64,000 bases of DNA from Polaromonas eurypsychrophila (GCF_014641715.1 NZ_BMIG01000001.1:310001-374000), one strand, 5' to 3'. Numbered from the stretch's first letter, positions 53,167 through 63,384 are shown. Notes: generated by a model from the sequence alone, not told the origin. Made by a program: numbers and translations.

Positions 53167-56061
53167 ATGGCCCACGAGTTCGCCAGCACCCTCAAAACCT
53201 TCACCACGGCGTCTGGCAAGACCGGCAAATTCCACTCCCTGCCGACGCTGGCCCGACAATTCCCCAAAATTGCCCGGCTGCCGGTGTCCATGCGCATCGT
53301 GCTCGAGTCGGTGCTGCGCAACTGTGACGGCAAAAAGGTCACGGCCGAACACGTGCGGCAACTGGCCAACTGGTTTCCCAATGCCGACCGTACTGAAGAA
53401 ATCCCCTTCGTGGTTTCTCGCGTGGTGTTGCAGGATTTCACCGGTGTTCCGTTGCTGGCCGACCTGGCCGCGATGCGCAGTGTGGCGATCAAGCTGGGCA
53501 AGGATCCCAAATGCATCGAACCGCTGGTACCCGTCGATCTGGTGGTGGACCACTCCATCATGGTCGACCACTACGGCAAAAAGAATTCCCTCGACCTGAA
53601 CATGAAGCTCGAGTTCCAACGCAACAACGAGCGCTACCAGTTCATGAAATGGGGCATGCAGGCCTTTGATACCTTCGGCGTGGTGCCGCCCGGCTTTGGA
53701 ATTGTCCACCAGGTTAACTTGGAATATTTAGCCCGTGGTGTGCATAGACGTGCCGATGGTGTGTATTACCCCGACACGCTGGTTGGCACCGACAGCCACA
53801 CCACCATGATCAACGGCATTGGCGTGGTCGGATGGGGCGTGGGCGGTATTGAGGCCGAGGCCGCCATGCTGGGCCAACCGGTCTACATGCTGACCCCCGA
53901 CGTGGTGGGCTTTGAGCTGACCGGCCGACTGCGCGAAGGTGTCACTGCGACCGACCTGGTGCTGCGCGTGACAGAAGCCTTGCGCAAGGAAAAAGTCGTC
54001 GGCAAGTTTGTCGAATTTTTTGGTGAAGGCACACGCACCCTGGCCCTGCCGGACCGGGCCACGATTGCCAACATGGCGCCTGAATATGGCGCCACCATGG
54101 GTTTCTTTCCTGTGGATGAAAAAACAATAGCCTATTTCACCGGCACCGGCCGCACCAAGGGTGAGATCGAGGCCTTTGAAGCCTACTTCCGCGCGCAGGG
54201 CCTGTTTGGTGTGCCGCTGCCCGGTCAGATTGACTTTTCGCAAGTAGTCAGGCTCGATTTGGGCGATGTCACGCCCAGCCTGGCTGGCCCGAAGCGGCCA
54301 CAGGACCGGATTGAGCTGGGCAGTGTGGCCAGCCAGTTTGCCGCGCTGTTCAGCAAGCCGATTGCCGAGAACGGGTTTAACCAGCCAGCCAGTGTTCTGG
54401 CCACCCGGCATCTGCTGCGCCACACCGACGACCGCAGCTTGGACGCCCTGCCGTCCGCTATGCCAACGCCACCAGGCGCGCCGCGCATGGTGGTCGAGAT
54501 GGAGGGCAGCCGTCCGACCATGGCCTCGGCTGTGAGTGCCCATGCGGAGCAGGCTACGCCGGTGTCCAAAACCGCAGGCATCAGCATAGGCAATGGCGAT
54601 GTGCTGATTGCGGCGATCACCAGCTGCACCAACACGTCCAACCCCAGCGTGCTGCTTGCTGCTGGCCTGCTGGCCAAAAAAGCGGTGGAGGCGGGCTTGA
54701 AAGTGCAGCCGCACATCAAGACTTCACTGGCGCCGGGCTCGCGCATCGTGACCGAGTACCTGACACAGGCTGGTTTGCTGCCGTATCTGGAAAAGCTGGG
54801 CTTTGCGCTGGCTGGCTATGGCTGTACCACCTGTATCGGCAACGCCGGCGACCTGACGCCGGAGATCAACGAGGCCATCAACCAGAGCGACCTGGTGTGC
54901 GCCGCCGTGTTGTCCGGCAACCGCAACTTTGAGGCACGCATCCACCCCAATCTGAAAGCCAACTTTCTGGCCAGCCCGCCGCTGGTGGTGGCCTACGCGA
55001 TTGCCGGCACTGTGATGCGCGACCTGATGACCGAGCCGGTGGGTAAAGGCAAGGGCGGCAAAGACGTGTACCTGGGCGACATCTGGCCGACCAGCGACGA
55101 GATCTACAAACTCATGAAGTACGCCATGAATGCCAAGGCCTTTCGTGAGAACTACGCCAAGGTCAAAAGTGAGCCCGGCAAGCTGTGGGAAAAGATCAAG
55201 GGGGTGGAAGGCACGGCCTACACTTGGCCGACCAGCACCTACATCGCCGAGCCGCCGTTCTTCAAGGATTTTGCTATGGAAAACATAGCTGCTTCCGCAC
55301 AGTTGGCAGGATCCAAGGCCACCAAAGATGCTGTATCTGTGAAAGGTGCACGCATCATGGCGCTGTTTGGCGACTCCATTACTACAGACCATATCTCGCC
55401 GGCTGGCTCTATCAAGGGCAGCTCACCCGCGGGGCGATGGTTACTGGCGCACGGCGTGCAAAAAGCCGACTTCAACAGCTATGGCGCGCGCCGTGGCAAC
55501 CACGAGGTGATGATGCGCGGCACCTTTGCCAATGTACGTATCAAGAACCTGATGATCCCCGCCGGCGACGATGGGTCGCGTGAGGAGGGCGGTGTCACGC
55601 TGTTTCAGCCCGGCGCTGAAAAGATGTTCATTTACGACGCCGCGATGGCGTACATGGAGCAAGGCACACCCACGGTGATTTTTGCCGGCGAGGAATACGG
55701 CACCGGCTCATCCCGTGACTGGGCCGCTAAAGGCACACAGCTTCTGGGCATCAAGGCGGTGGTGGCGAGAAGCTTTGAGCGTATCCACCGCAGCAACCTG
55801 GTCGGCATGGGCGTGCTGCCCCTGCAGTTCAAAGCCGGCGACTCCTGGCAAACACTGGGATTGAGTGGAAATGAAGTGATTGGTGTCCTGCCGGACCCCG
55901 ACCTCAAACCGCAAAGTGAAGCCACCCTTGTGATCACCCGCGCCGATGGTGCGCAGCAAAAGCTGCAGGTGATCCTGCGCATCGACACGCCGATCGAGGT
56001 GGACTACTACCGCCACGGCGGCATTCTGCCGTTTGTTCTCAGGCAGCTGTTGGCGGCCTGA
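53167..56061 (+). CDS. acnA: Aconitate hydratase A
   Basis: A stress-type aconitase with [4Fe-4S] cysteines in [15 protein letters not shown] (about 485) and [13 protein letters not shown] (about 555), and the C-terminal swivel domain with [18 protein letters not shown]. At 964 residues it is about 60 longer than common AcnA proteins. Two places look inserted: about residues 412-470 ([20 protein letters not shown] and following) and about 702-721 ([18 protein letters not shown]), the latter encoded by a copy of the interspersed palindromic element in frame. Catalytic segments are intact, so the enzyme is probably functional. Confidence 0.95.
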   Translation: MAHEFASTLKTFTTASGKTGKFHSLPTLARQFPKIARLPVSMRIVLESVLRNCDGKKVTAEHVRQLANWFPNADRTEEIPFVVSRVVLQDFTGVPLLADLAAMRSVAIKLGKDPKCIEPLVPVDLVVDHSIMVDHYGKKNSLDLNMKLEFQRNNERYQFMKWGMQAFDTFGVVPPGFGIVHQVNLEYLARGVHRRADGVYYPDTLVGTDSHTTMINGIGVVGWGVGGIEAEAAMLGQPVYMLTPDVVGFELTGRLREGVTATDLVLRVTEALRKEKVVGKFVEFFGEGTRTLALPDRATIANMAPEYGATMGFFPVDEKTIAYFTGTGRTKGEIEAFEAYFRAQGLFGVPLPGQIDFSQVVRLDLGDVTPSLAGPKRPQDRIELGSVASQFAALFSKPIAENGFNQPASVLATRHLLRHTDDRSLDALPSAMPTPPGAPRMVVEMEGSRPTMASAVSAHAEQATPVSKTAGISIGNGDVLIAAITSCTNTSNPSVLLAAGLLAKKAVEAGLKVQPHIKTSLAPGSRIVTEYLTQAGLLPYLEKLGFALAGYGCTTCIGNAGDLTPEINEAINQSDLVCAAVLSGNRNFEARIHPNLKANFLASPPLVVAYAIAGTVMRDLMTEPVGKGKGGKDVYLGDIWPTSDEIYKLMKYAMNAKAFRENYAKVKSEPGKLWEKIKGVEGTAYTWPTSTYIAEPPFFKDFAMENIAASAQLAGSKATKDAVSVKGARIMALFGDSITTDHISPAGSIKGSSPAGRWLLAHGVQKADFNSYGARRGNHEVMMRGTFANVRIKNLMIPAGDDGSREEGGVTLFQPGAEKMFIYDAAMAYMEQGTPTVIFAGEEYGTGSSRDWAAKGTQLLGIKAVVARSFERIHRSNLVGMGVLPLQFKAGDSWQTLGLSGNEVIGVLPDPDLKPQSEATLVITRADGAQQKLQVILRIDTPIEVDYYRHGGILPFVLRQLLAA
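55273..55330 (+). repeat. Interspersed palindromic element inside acnA
   Basis: GCTATGGAAAACATAGC, TGCTTCCGC, then CAGGATCCAAGGCC. Over the first 40 bases it matches the intergenic copy at 49914 base for base at most positions. It is read in frame, adding roughly 15-20 residues at the junction before the swivel domain. Confidence 0.7.
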
Positions 56062-56064
56062 GTT

Positions 56065-58557
56065 TTGCACCAACCCCTGCTTCTGTTCTTGCTCCGGGAT
56101 TGCCTTGTAAAAGCTGCCTCGTTCAGTCTGTTTCTCGTGGCACCTTTGGTATTTGCGCAGAGCGCAGTGGGTACGAATTCCGCCCTGGATGGCCGACGCG
56201 AACAAGCGGTGCAAATTGCCCGTCAGGGGCGATTCGCCGAGGCGATAGAGGCCCTTCGCGCACTGGCCACTGGCACTGCCGATCCCCGCGTGGCCTATGA
56301 CCTCGCCACAGTGCAGCAGTGGTCAGGGCTGCCGCAGGAGGCGTTGCATACTTTTGCAGCCATCGGACTCCCGGCTGGTTCCCTCGCCCAATCTTCCGTC
56401 CCCGACTACGTGCTTTTCGCGGTGGCGCAGGCCCAGCGCGACCTGAAGCAGTTCGAAGCGGCAGAGCAAACTGCCCGTGCCTTGCTGGCACGCCAGCAAG
56501 GCAGCGCGGACGCCACGGTGTTGCTGGCCCTCATCCTCGCCGACCAGCGGCGGGGTGCCGAAGCCAGGGCTGTGCTGGGCCCCCTGCTGATGACCAGCCA
56601 GCCGGCTTCGTTGCGGGGCTGGTTGGCGCTCGGTTACATAGCGCGGCAGACCAACGACCCTTTCACTGCCCTGCGCGCCTATAGCGAGGTGTTGCGCTTG
56701 GAGCCTGGGCAGCACGATGCGCAGGCCGCCATGGCTGCTGTTCTGCGTGACTTGGGCGCACCGTTCGGTGCAGCGGGCTACAGCGCAGACCCTGGTTCCA
56801 TATCGCTGTCCGTTCGCGCGCAGCAGGCTGCCTTGATGCTGCGCTGGTCCGCCACCGTCACGCCGCCACCCGGCAGTGCCCGCTTTGCCGCCACCGACCG
56901 GGCGTTGACCCAACTGGAAGCCTTGATTGAGGAGGCGCTAGGGGCGGGTGCTAGCGCGAGTGAGGTGCTGGCGACCTTGCGCCGTGACCATGTCCTTGCG
57001 CTGCGCCAGCGTGAGCGCTGGGCTGACGCACTGGTGGCAGTTGACGCCCTGGCAGCCGACAACATAGCGCTGCCCGCCTATGTGCGGCAGGCACAGGCTG
57101 ACTCGTTACTGGCGCTGCGCAGGCCTGCCGAGGCGCGGCGCATTTACACGCAGTTGATTGCGGGCCAGCCGCGCAGCCCGGTCAATCGGGAGGCCTATAT
57201 TGGCCGCTTTTATGCGGAGGTGGAAGACGAAGATTTTGAGGCCGCATTTGCCACGGTGGATACGCTGGCTGCGCAGGGCAGTGCCTGGCGCGTCAATCCA
57301 GGCACTGGCCGTGTTGAGGAAAACAACGATTGGCTATCGTCTCAAATTCTTGCGGGGCAGGCTCGAAATTATGGCGATGTGCCTGGCCAGGCTTGGGCGC
57401 GTTTGTCACCCTTGGCTGGCGCTGCCCCTGCGCTGGGCTATTTAAGGTCGGCCCTGGCCGGTGTGGCGGCATCTCGGGGCTGGCAGCGCCGGGCTGAAAC
57501 CGAGATTAAGCTGGCGGCGAGCCTGGCGCCCGAAGACCGGGGCGTTCGTGTGGGCCTGGCAGACTCGGCACTGCGAAGGCGCGATGCGTCTGCGGCGCGC
57601 CGTATCAGCGCCGACCTGCTTGCACAGTCGCCAGGTGACAGCGCCGTGCAGCGGCTCGCCCGCGACATTGCGCTCAACGACAAGGCAGAGTGGCGCGTAG
57701 ACGTCGCAGGTAGTCGCGAACTGGGCGACGCTTCGTCTTCACCGGGTGGGGGCCTGACGGCGGGGTCCCGCCTGCGCTCAGGTCCGTTGAGGGAACTTTG
57801 GCGCGCCCAGGTGGCGCTTGAGCGCAGCACGTCCAAACCAGCAGAAGGTCGGATCGTGCGCGACCGCCTGGGCGCAGGTGCTGTGTACCAGGGGCCTGAT
57901 CTTGACGTCGAACTCATGGGCTGGACAAACTCGGGCGCTCTTCGCGGCACAGGGGCGAGCGTCGACGCCGCCTGGCAGCTCTCTGATCAATGGTCTGTTT
58001 ATGTTGACGCAGAACGCTTTGCGCGAGACACACCACTGCGGGCGCTGTTTTATGGCATTTCCGCCGACGCGGCCGGGGCCGGTGTTCAGTACCGCTGGCA
58101 TGAATCGCGCTCGCTGCTGCTGAGTGCACGGACACTGCACTTCAGCGATGGCAATCGCCGGACTGCCCAACGGCTTGCGTTTTCCCAGCGGGTGTTTGAC
58201 GCACCGCATTTCAAGCTCACTGCACGCCCTGAATACTTTGCGTCGCAAAACAGCCGGACGGCAGCACCCTATTTCAATCCGGTCAATGACCAGGCGCTGA
58301 CGCTAACACTGGAAGCCGAGCACATGATTTACCGCCGCTACGACCGCAGCTGGGTGCAACGTGTCCGTGCTTCGGTGGGGCGTTATGCGCAGGCCGGTTT
58401 TGCAACCGGCAGCATGGGACTGGTCGCTTATGAGCAGGTTTATGACCTCGACCCAAGCCTTCAACTGCGCTGGGGCATTGAAACCGACAGGCGCGTGTAT
58501 GACGGCAAGGCCGAACGAAAAATCAGTTGGTTTGCAGGTGCGACGAGGCGATTTTGA
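56065..58557 (+). CDS. pgaA: Poly-beta-1,6-N-acetylglucosamine export outer-membrane protein PgaA
   Basis: An 830-residue exporter: a signal peptide (AASFSLFLVAPLVFAQ), a periplasmic TPR superhelix (about 40-510: RQGRFAEAIEALRALA, PFTALRAYSEVLRLEPGQ and more) and a C-terminal 16-strand-type beta-barrel (about 530-830) ending in an aromatic residue (GATRRF). Starts are TTG codons (56065 or 56089); both keep the signal peptide. It is the first gene of pgaABCD and begins 3 bases after acnA. With PgaB it carries deacetylated PNAG through the outer membrane for biofilm formation. Confidence 0.9.
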   Translation: MHQPLLLFLLRDCLVKAASFSLFLVAPLVFAQSAVGTNSALDGRREQAVQIARQGRFAEAIEALRALATGTADPRVAYDLATVQQWSGLPQEALHTFAAIGLPAGSLAQSSVPDYVLFAVAQAQRDLKQFEAAEQTARALLARQQGSADATVLLALILADQRRGAEARAVLGPLLMTSQPASLRGWLALGYIARQTNDPFTALRAYSEVLRLEPGQHDAQAAMAAVLRDLGAPFGAAGYSADPGSISLSVRAQQAALMLRWSATVTPPPGSARFAATDRALTQLEALIEEALGAGASASEVLATLRRDHVLALRQRERWADALVAVDALAADNIALPAYVRQAQADSLLALRRPAEARRIYTQLIAGQPRSPVNREAYIGRFYAEVEDEDFEAAFATVDTLAAQGSAWRVNPGTGRVEENNDWLSSQILAGQARNYGDVPGQAWARLSPLAGAAPALGYLRSALAGVAASRGWQRRAETEIKLAASLAPEDRGVRVGLADSALRRRDASAARRISADLLAQSPGDSAVQRLARDIALNDKAEWRVDVAGSRELGDASSSPGGGLTAGSRLRSGPLRELWRAQVALERSTSKPAEGRIVRDRLGAGAVYQGPDLDVELMGWTNSGALRGTGASVDAAWQLSDQWSVYVDAERFARDTPLRALFYGISADAAGAGVQYRWHESRSLLLSARTLHFSDGNRRTAQRLAFSQRVFDAPHFKLTARPEYFASQNSRTAAPYFNPVNDQALTLTLEAEHMIYRRYDRSWVQRVRASVGRYAQAGFATGSMGLVAYEQVYDLDPSLQLRWGIETDRRVYDGKAERKISWFAGATRRF

Positions 58558-60353
58558 TGACGACGGCTTTTCTGCTCCCCCTAAAGCGCTTTTTGCTACT
58601 GGCCCTGTGCGTCTTGCCATGGCTTTTACCAACGGCCCGCGCCCAGACGCCCGCCGCCGATGGGCTGCATTTCACCGCGATAGCGCTGCATGATGCGGCC
58701 GACACCCCGCATGCGATGGCCGACGATGCAATCAACTCCGACAGGCTGGTGGCTTTTTTCGAATGGCTGCGCGGTAACGGATTTACAGCCGTTTCGCTGA
58801 GCGACATAGAGGTGGCCAGGCGTGGCGGCCGTCCGTTGCCGCCGCGCGCTGTCTTGCTGACTTTTGACGACGGTTACGCCAGCCTGTACAGCCGGGTCTT
58901 TCCTCTGGCGTTGGCCTACCGGGTTCCGGTGGTCGCCGCGCTGGCCGGGTCTTGGCTGGAGGGTGACATGGGTGGACAGGTCCGCCATGGTGACCAGAAG
59001 GTGCCGCGCAATCGTTTTATTTCGTGGACCCAGGCGCGCGAGATGCAGTCTTCTGGTCTGATTGAGTTTGCCTCGCAGGGCTACGACATTCACCACAACG
59101 TGCGTGGAAATCCCCAGGGCAGTCTCATGCCCGCTGCCACGACCCGAATTTATGCAGATGACACCGGCTATGAGGCAGAGACTGCGCAGCGCGCCAGGCT
59201 GCGTGCCGATCTTATGCTTTCCAGGCAGCAAATGGTGCGTGAACTCGGGCAGGCGCCACGCGCCATCGCCTGGCCGTTTGGTCGGTATTCAAGCATGGCG
59301 GTGGAGGTCGCTCGCGATGTTGGCTTTTCCTGGGCCCTGACGCTGGATGCGGGACCGTCCACAGCGCGCATGCCCATGACGGTGGCGCGCCATTCGCCCA
59401 GCGCCGACCCCTCGCTGGACACTCTGGCTGCCATGGTCAGCAACAACATCAGTTTTCCCTCGGCACAGCGCTGGGTGTGTCTGGATCCGGCATTACTGTG
59501 GACGGGCGACGCAGCCACAACGGACGAACGCCTCGGTCGCGCCATTGAACGTTATCGGACACTTGGGGTGACCGGCGTGGTCATCAATGCGGCGACGATC
59601 GGCACCGACGGAGGTTTGGCGCAGGCCTGGTTTCCGAATCGAGAACTGCCGCTGCAGGCCGATGTACTGTCGCGCATGGTGTGGCAGTTGCAAACGCGCG
59701 CTGGCGTCGAGGTGCAGGTCAGGCTGCCTTCGACGCGCGCTCTGGCCACGCTAGGCAGCGCAGAGCGCGTACTACGTTTGTTTGAAGACCTGGGCGCTTA
59801 TGTGCCCCTGAGCGGGTTGTTCGTGGACGATGCGCTGGTTATGGCCCCTGCGCTCCTGCCGCTGCATGTCGGACAGGCCTGGAATGCGCGCGCTGCCAGG
59901 GACACACTCGACCCCAACCGGCTGACGGCCAACGATGCGCTCGCGATGCAGTCTTTCAGGGCGGTACAGCGTGCGCGGCCGTGGCTGCAGCTTGCCATCA
60001 ACTCGGGCGACGCTTCTGCCGCCACTGATGCCAACAGTCTGCCGCCCGAGCCCAATCCGCTGGCCGACATCACGTGGGCAAGAGCTGACCTGCCTGCAAG
60101 CCCTGTGGTGTCGCATGCCAGGTCCTATGCGGCCATGGCGCCTGATGCGGTTGGGCGCATGCGCCGCAGCGGCGTGTGGCTTTCGGGCCCCGGCACTATC
60201 GATGCCAATGTATTGACCGCTTCGGCGCTCGCCCTGCAACGCGCGGGCCGCAGTGTGTTGGGCTGGTGCCCCGACGACCCGGTTGCTGACCTTCCGAATG
60301 CGAAGCGCGCTGCCCCCGGCATTTCCTCTGCAACCTTTCCTGTCAAGTTTTGA
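58557..60353 (+). CDS. pgaB: Poly-beta-1,6-N-acetylglucosamine N-deacetylase PgaB
   Basis: A protein of 598 residues with a signal sequence, an N-terminal NodB-type deacetylase domain (about 40-280) and a C-terminal glycoside-hydrolase-like domain (about 300-590). The general-base/metal Asp pair is in LTFDDGY. The second metal motif reads ASQGYDIH where E. coli PgaB has ASHTWNSH, so one zinc-ligand His is Gln. The C-terminal FVDDALV keeps the acidic pair of the hydrolase site. It is about 70 residues shorter than E. coli PgaB, and no lipobox is evident. It overlaps pgaA by one base (TGATG). Confidence 0.9.
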   Translation: MTTAFLLPLKRFLLLALCVLPWLLPTARAQTPAADGLHFTAIALHDAADTPHAMADDAINSDRLVAFFEWLRGNGFTAVSLSDIEVARRGGRPLPPRAVLLTFDDGYASLYSRVFPLALAYRVPVVAALAGSWLEGDMGGQVRHGDQKVPRNRFISWTQAREMQSSGLIEFASQGYDIHHNVRGNPQGSLMPAATTRIYADDTGYEAETAQRARLRADLMLSRQQMVRELGQAPRAIAWPFGRYSSMAVEVARDVGFSWALTLDAGPSTARMPMTVARHSPSADPSLDTLAAMVSNNISFPSAQRWVCLDPALLWTGDAATTDERLGRAIERYRTLGVTGVVINAATIGTDGGLAQAWFPNRELPLQADVLSRMVWQLQTRAGVEVQVRLPSTRALATLGSAERVLRLFEDLGAYVPLSGLFVDDALVMAPALLPLHVGQAWNARAARDTLDPNRLTANDALAMQSFRAVQRARPWLQLAINSGDASAATDANSLPPEPNPLADITWARADLPASPVVSHARSYAAMAPDAVGRMRRSGVWLSGPGTIDANVLTASALALQRAGRSVLGWCPDDPVADLPNAKRAAPGISSATFPVKF

Positions 60354-60363
60354 GGGGAATATT

Positions 60364-61632
60364 GTGGTCGCCCTGACAACTTGGCAAGGTGCGTCGGCGG
60401 CACTCGCCGCCTTCTGTTTTGGCTACCCCTTTGTCATGGCGTGGTACTGGATGGCAGGTGGCTTGCTGCTGCGCTATACGCGCGACCGACGCGAACCCTT
60501 GCCCGAGGCACCACCGCCATTGATTGACTACCCCTTGGTGTCCATTCTGGTTCCGTGCTTTAACGAGCAGGATCAGATTGCAGAGACGTTTTCCGCGCTG
60601 GCCGCCATTGCCTACCCGTCGTACGAGATCATCGCCATCAACGACGGCTCCACCGACCACACGGCAGACATGCTTGACGCACTTGTGCAGCAGATTCCAC
60701 AATTGCGAGTTGTGCATCTGGCCAGCAACCAGGGAAAATCAACTGCAATGAACATCGGCGCACTGTCGGCGCGCGGTGAAATTCTGGTGGCCACTGACGG
60801 GGATGCTCTGCTTCACCCGCATGCTGTGACCTGGTTTGTCCGCCGCTTTCAGATGAACCAGACGCTGGGCGCGATCACGGGTAACCCGCGTATCCGAAAT
60901 CGCGGCACGCTTTTGGGAAAATTGCAGGTCGGGGAGTTTTCTTCAGTGGTGGGGCTGATCAAGCGCGCGCAGAGCACGTATGGCACGTTGTTCACCATTT
61001 CTGGAGTGATTTGCGCATTCAGAAAACGCGCACTGCAGGATGCTGGCTGGTGGTCGCCTGCCGCGCTGACCGAAGACGTGGACGTGACATGGCGCATTGA
61101 ACTGGCGGGCTGGCGTGTGACCTTTGAGTCCAAGGCGCTATGCTGGATATTGACCCCCGAAACATTCCGTGGCCTTTGGCGTCAGCGCCTGCGCTGGGCT
61201 GAAGGGGGCGTGCAGTCCATCTTGCTGGCCACTCGTGCCATGCTGCGTTTGCGTCGTGGGCGGTTGCTGCCGATCTGGATCAACTACATGGTCAGCATTT
61301 TCTGGGCCTATTCCATGGTGATTGGTTTTGGCTTGTGGGGGGTCTCGCGGCTGTTTCCCGATGTGACGGGCGGGCCATTGGGGTTTAGCGTGCTGCCACA
61401 GTGGTGGGGAACCTTGCTGGCGCTCACTTACCTCTTGCAAAGTGCGGTTAGCGTCCACCTTGACAGGCGTTTTGAGGAACACATGTTCAGATCCATTTTC
61501 TGGGTAATCTGGTACCCGCTTGTATTCTGGATGCTGCAGACTGCCGCTGCTGTCGTCGGCGTTCCCCGGGCACTGTTCAGGCCGCGCCATGCGCGTGGTA
61601 CGTGGATCAGTCCGGACCGGGGTTTTCGATGA
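60364..61632 (+). CDS. pgaC: Poly-beta-1,6-N-acetylglucosamine synthase PgaC
   Basis: A processive GT2 membrane synthase using UDP-GlcNAc; 422 residues from a GTG preceded by an AGGGG ribosome site. The glycosyltransferase domain shows PCFNEQD, INDGSTDHT, TDGDALL, TEDVDVTW and the QRLRWAEGG motif (Q-x-x-RW), all needed for catalysis. Membrane helices flank it: one at about 10-35 and several at about 305-400. PgaD is required with it, and its gene overlaps this one by 4 bases. Confidence 0.95.
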   Translation: MVALTTWQGASAALAAFCFGYPFVMAWYWMAGGLLLRYTRDRREPLPEAPPPLIDYPLVSILVPCFNEQDQIAETFSALAAIAYPSYEIIAINDGSTDHTADMLDALVQQIPQLRVVHLASNQGKSTAMNIGALSARGEILVATDGDALLHPHAVTWFVRRFQMNQTLGAITGNPRIRNRGTLLGKLQVGEFSSVVGLIKRAQSTYGTLFTISGVICAFRKRALQDAGWWSPAALTEDVDVTWRIELAGWRVTFESKALCWILTPETFRGLWRQRLRWAEGGVQSILLATRAMLRLRRGRLLPIWINYMVSIFWAYSMVIGFGLWGVSRLFPDVTGGPLGFSVLPQWWGTLLALTYLLQSAVSVHLDRRFEEHMFRSIFWVIWYPLVFWMLQTAAAVVGVPRALFRPRHARGTWISPDRGFR

Positions 61633-62096
61633 AGGTCCAGCTCAAGCCCGTCGCCTGGCCGCCCCTGATCAAAAGCCACCACAACTCACCTGGATGGATA
61701 CCGGTACGAGATGTCGTCCTCACGTTACTGGCATGGGCGACGTTGGCCTACTTTCTGCGCGAGCCGATCGCCGTGGCGATTGACTACTTTCGGTATCCCC
61801 GGTTTGAACTGAACACCACAACGCTGCCTGACATGGCCTTTGTGTGGAAGCGGCTGCGCCCCTTTGCAGAACTTGTTGTGTTGGCCATGGTCTGGCTGCT
61901 GGTGAGCGTTCAAGTCTGGCGTAAAAGAGCACTCGCACGGAATGTGCGCGAGCTCCCACTCGCACTGCCACCGGATCAGCACGCGGCCCTGTTTGGGCTG
62001 GATACCCGCACGTTGTTGGCCTGGCAGCAACAGCGCATTCAGATCGTTCACTTCACGCATGACGGCGCTGTAGACCTGCGGTCCATCCAGCGATGA
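61629..62096 (+). CDS. pgaD: PGA biosynthesis protein PgaD
   Basis: A small inner-membrane partner of PgaC, 155 residues, with two membrane helices (about 28-46 and 72-93). In E. coli, PgaC and PgaD together bind cyclic di-GMP, which activates PNAG synthesis. Sequence conservation in PgaD is low, so the call rests mainly on position after pgaC, size and topology. It overlaps pgaC (ATGA) and the following monooxygenase gene (ATGA). Confidence 0.85.
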   Translation: MKVQLKPVAWPPLIKSHHNSPGWIPVRDVVLTLLAWATLAYFLREPIAVAIDYFRYPRFELNTTTLPDMAFVWKRLRPFAELVVLAMVWLLVSVQVWRKRALARNVRELPLALPPDQHAALFGLDTRTLLAWQQQRIQIVHFTHDGAVDLRSIQR

Positions 62097-63271
62097 AGCA
62101 GGTTTTGATTGCTGGTGGGGGTATCGGTGGGTTGGCGGCGGCGCTAGCGGTGGTCCGTGCCGGCTGGCAGGTACGACTGTACGAGCGCGCCGCAGCATTC
62201 AGTGAGGTTGGCGCAGGCATCCAGCTGGGCCCCAATGTGGTCAAGGTGTTGCATGGGTGGGGTATGGCAGACGCGCTGGCCAGCGTGGCCGCTTTTCCGC
62301 AGCGGCTGGAGGTGCGCAGCGCGCTGTCCGGTGAATCGTTGGCGCGCCTTCCGCTGGGAGGTGCGATGGTGCAGCGGTATGGCGCTCCCTATGCAACGGT
62401 ACACCGCGCTGATTTGCATGGTCTGCTACTCCATGCGGTGCAGCAGGCAGATGTCTCACTCAAACTCCAGCACACACTCAGTCAGTTCACCCAAACCGCG
62501 GATGCCGTGACGGTGCAAAGCGCGGACGGTGCGCCTCTTGAATGCGACGTGCTGGTCGGTGCCGACGGCTTGTGGAGTCCGGTGCGGCAATGGTTGCTGG
62601 GCGATGGCCCGCCGCGCAGCACTGGCCACTCGGCCTATCGGGCGCTGGTGCGGCAGGCTGACTTACCGGAGGTGCTTCGCTCCAGTCAGATCACCGTCTG
62701 GCTGGGCCCGCAAGTGCATGTGGTGCAGTACCCGGTGCGTGGGGGTGACTGGCTCAATGTGGTGGGCATTGTGCAGGGCAAGAGGGGCGACGCACTTGAC
62801 GGCTGGGACCATGACACCGACGCTGCGGGCCTGCGTGCGGCCCTGGCTGGCACCTGTTCACCTTTGCAGAATCTGGTGCAGGCCATCGACTACTGGCGGC
62901 TATGGGCGCTGTGTGACCGCGCTCCCATGCAAGGTGCGTACCAGCACGCGTTGGGCCGCGTGGCGCTGTTAGGCGATGCGGCCCACCCCATGCGACCCTA
63001 CCTGGCCCAGGGGGCAGGCATGGCGATAGAAGACGCTGCAGAACTGGGCCGTGTACTGGCGCGGGCGCTCGACCCGGCGCTGGACGTGCCGACCATGCTC
63101 AACCGTTATGCGCTGAATCGCTGGGAACGCAATGCACGCGTGCAGGCGCGTGCCATCCGCAATGGACAAATCTTTCATGCGAGTGGTCCGGTGCGGTGGG
63201 GCAGGGACGCTTCGATGAAGCTGCTGGGTGAGCGCTTGCTGGACTTGCCTTGGTTGTATGGCGGGCCTTGA
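62093..63271 (+). CDS. FAD-dependent monooxygenase (salicylate/3-hydroxybenzoate hydroxylase-like)
   Basis: A class A flavoprotein monooxygenase of 392 residues. The FAD/NADH pattern includes VLIAGGGIGGLAAALAV at the N-terminus, the DG motif in LVGADGLWSPVR (about 155) and the GD motif in VALLGDAAHPMRPYLAQGAG (about 292). Relatives hydroxylate aromatic acids. Its start overlaps the pgaD stop, so it is probably co-translated with the PGA operon, an odd pairing. The substrate is not determinable from sequence. An interspersed element begins 4 bases after its stop. Confidence 0.9.
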   Translation: MKQVLIAGGGIGGLAAALAVVRAGWQVRLYERAAAFSEVGAGIQLGPNVVKVLHGWGMADALASVAAFPQRLEVRSALSGESLARLPLGGAMVQRYGAPYATVHRADLHGLLLHAVQQADVSLKLQHTLSQFTQTADAVTVQSADGAPLECDVLVGADGLWSPVRQWLLGDGPPRSTGHSAYRALVRQADLPEVLRSSQITVWLGPQVHVVQYPVRGGDWLNVVGIVQGKRGDALDGWDHDTDAAGLRAALAGTCSPLQNLVQAIDYWRLWALCDRAPMQGAYQHALGRVALLGDAAHPMRPYLAQGAGMAIEDAAELGRVLARALDPALDVPTMLNRYALNRWERNARVQARAIRNGQIFHASGPVRWGRDASMKLLGERLLDLPWLYGGP

Positions 63272-63274
63272 TTT

Positions 63275-63332
63275 GCTACTTAGTTGATAGCTGCTTGTGC
63301 GTGTGGGGTAAGGGCTGTTGAGGATTTTTCTC
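63275..63332 (+). repeat. Interspersed palindromic element, copy 8
   Basis: GCTACTTAGTTGATAGC, TGCTTGTGC, then TAAGGGCTGTTGAGGATTT. It lies immediately downstream of the monooxygenase stop codon. Confidence 0.75.
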
Positions 63333-63384
63333 ATGAACTCAGAGCAGTCTTTGTTTCTGCTGTTCGTGGCGTGCCTACAAGCCG

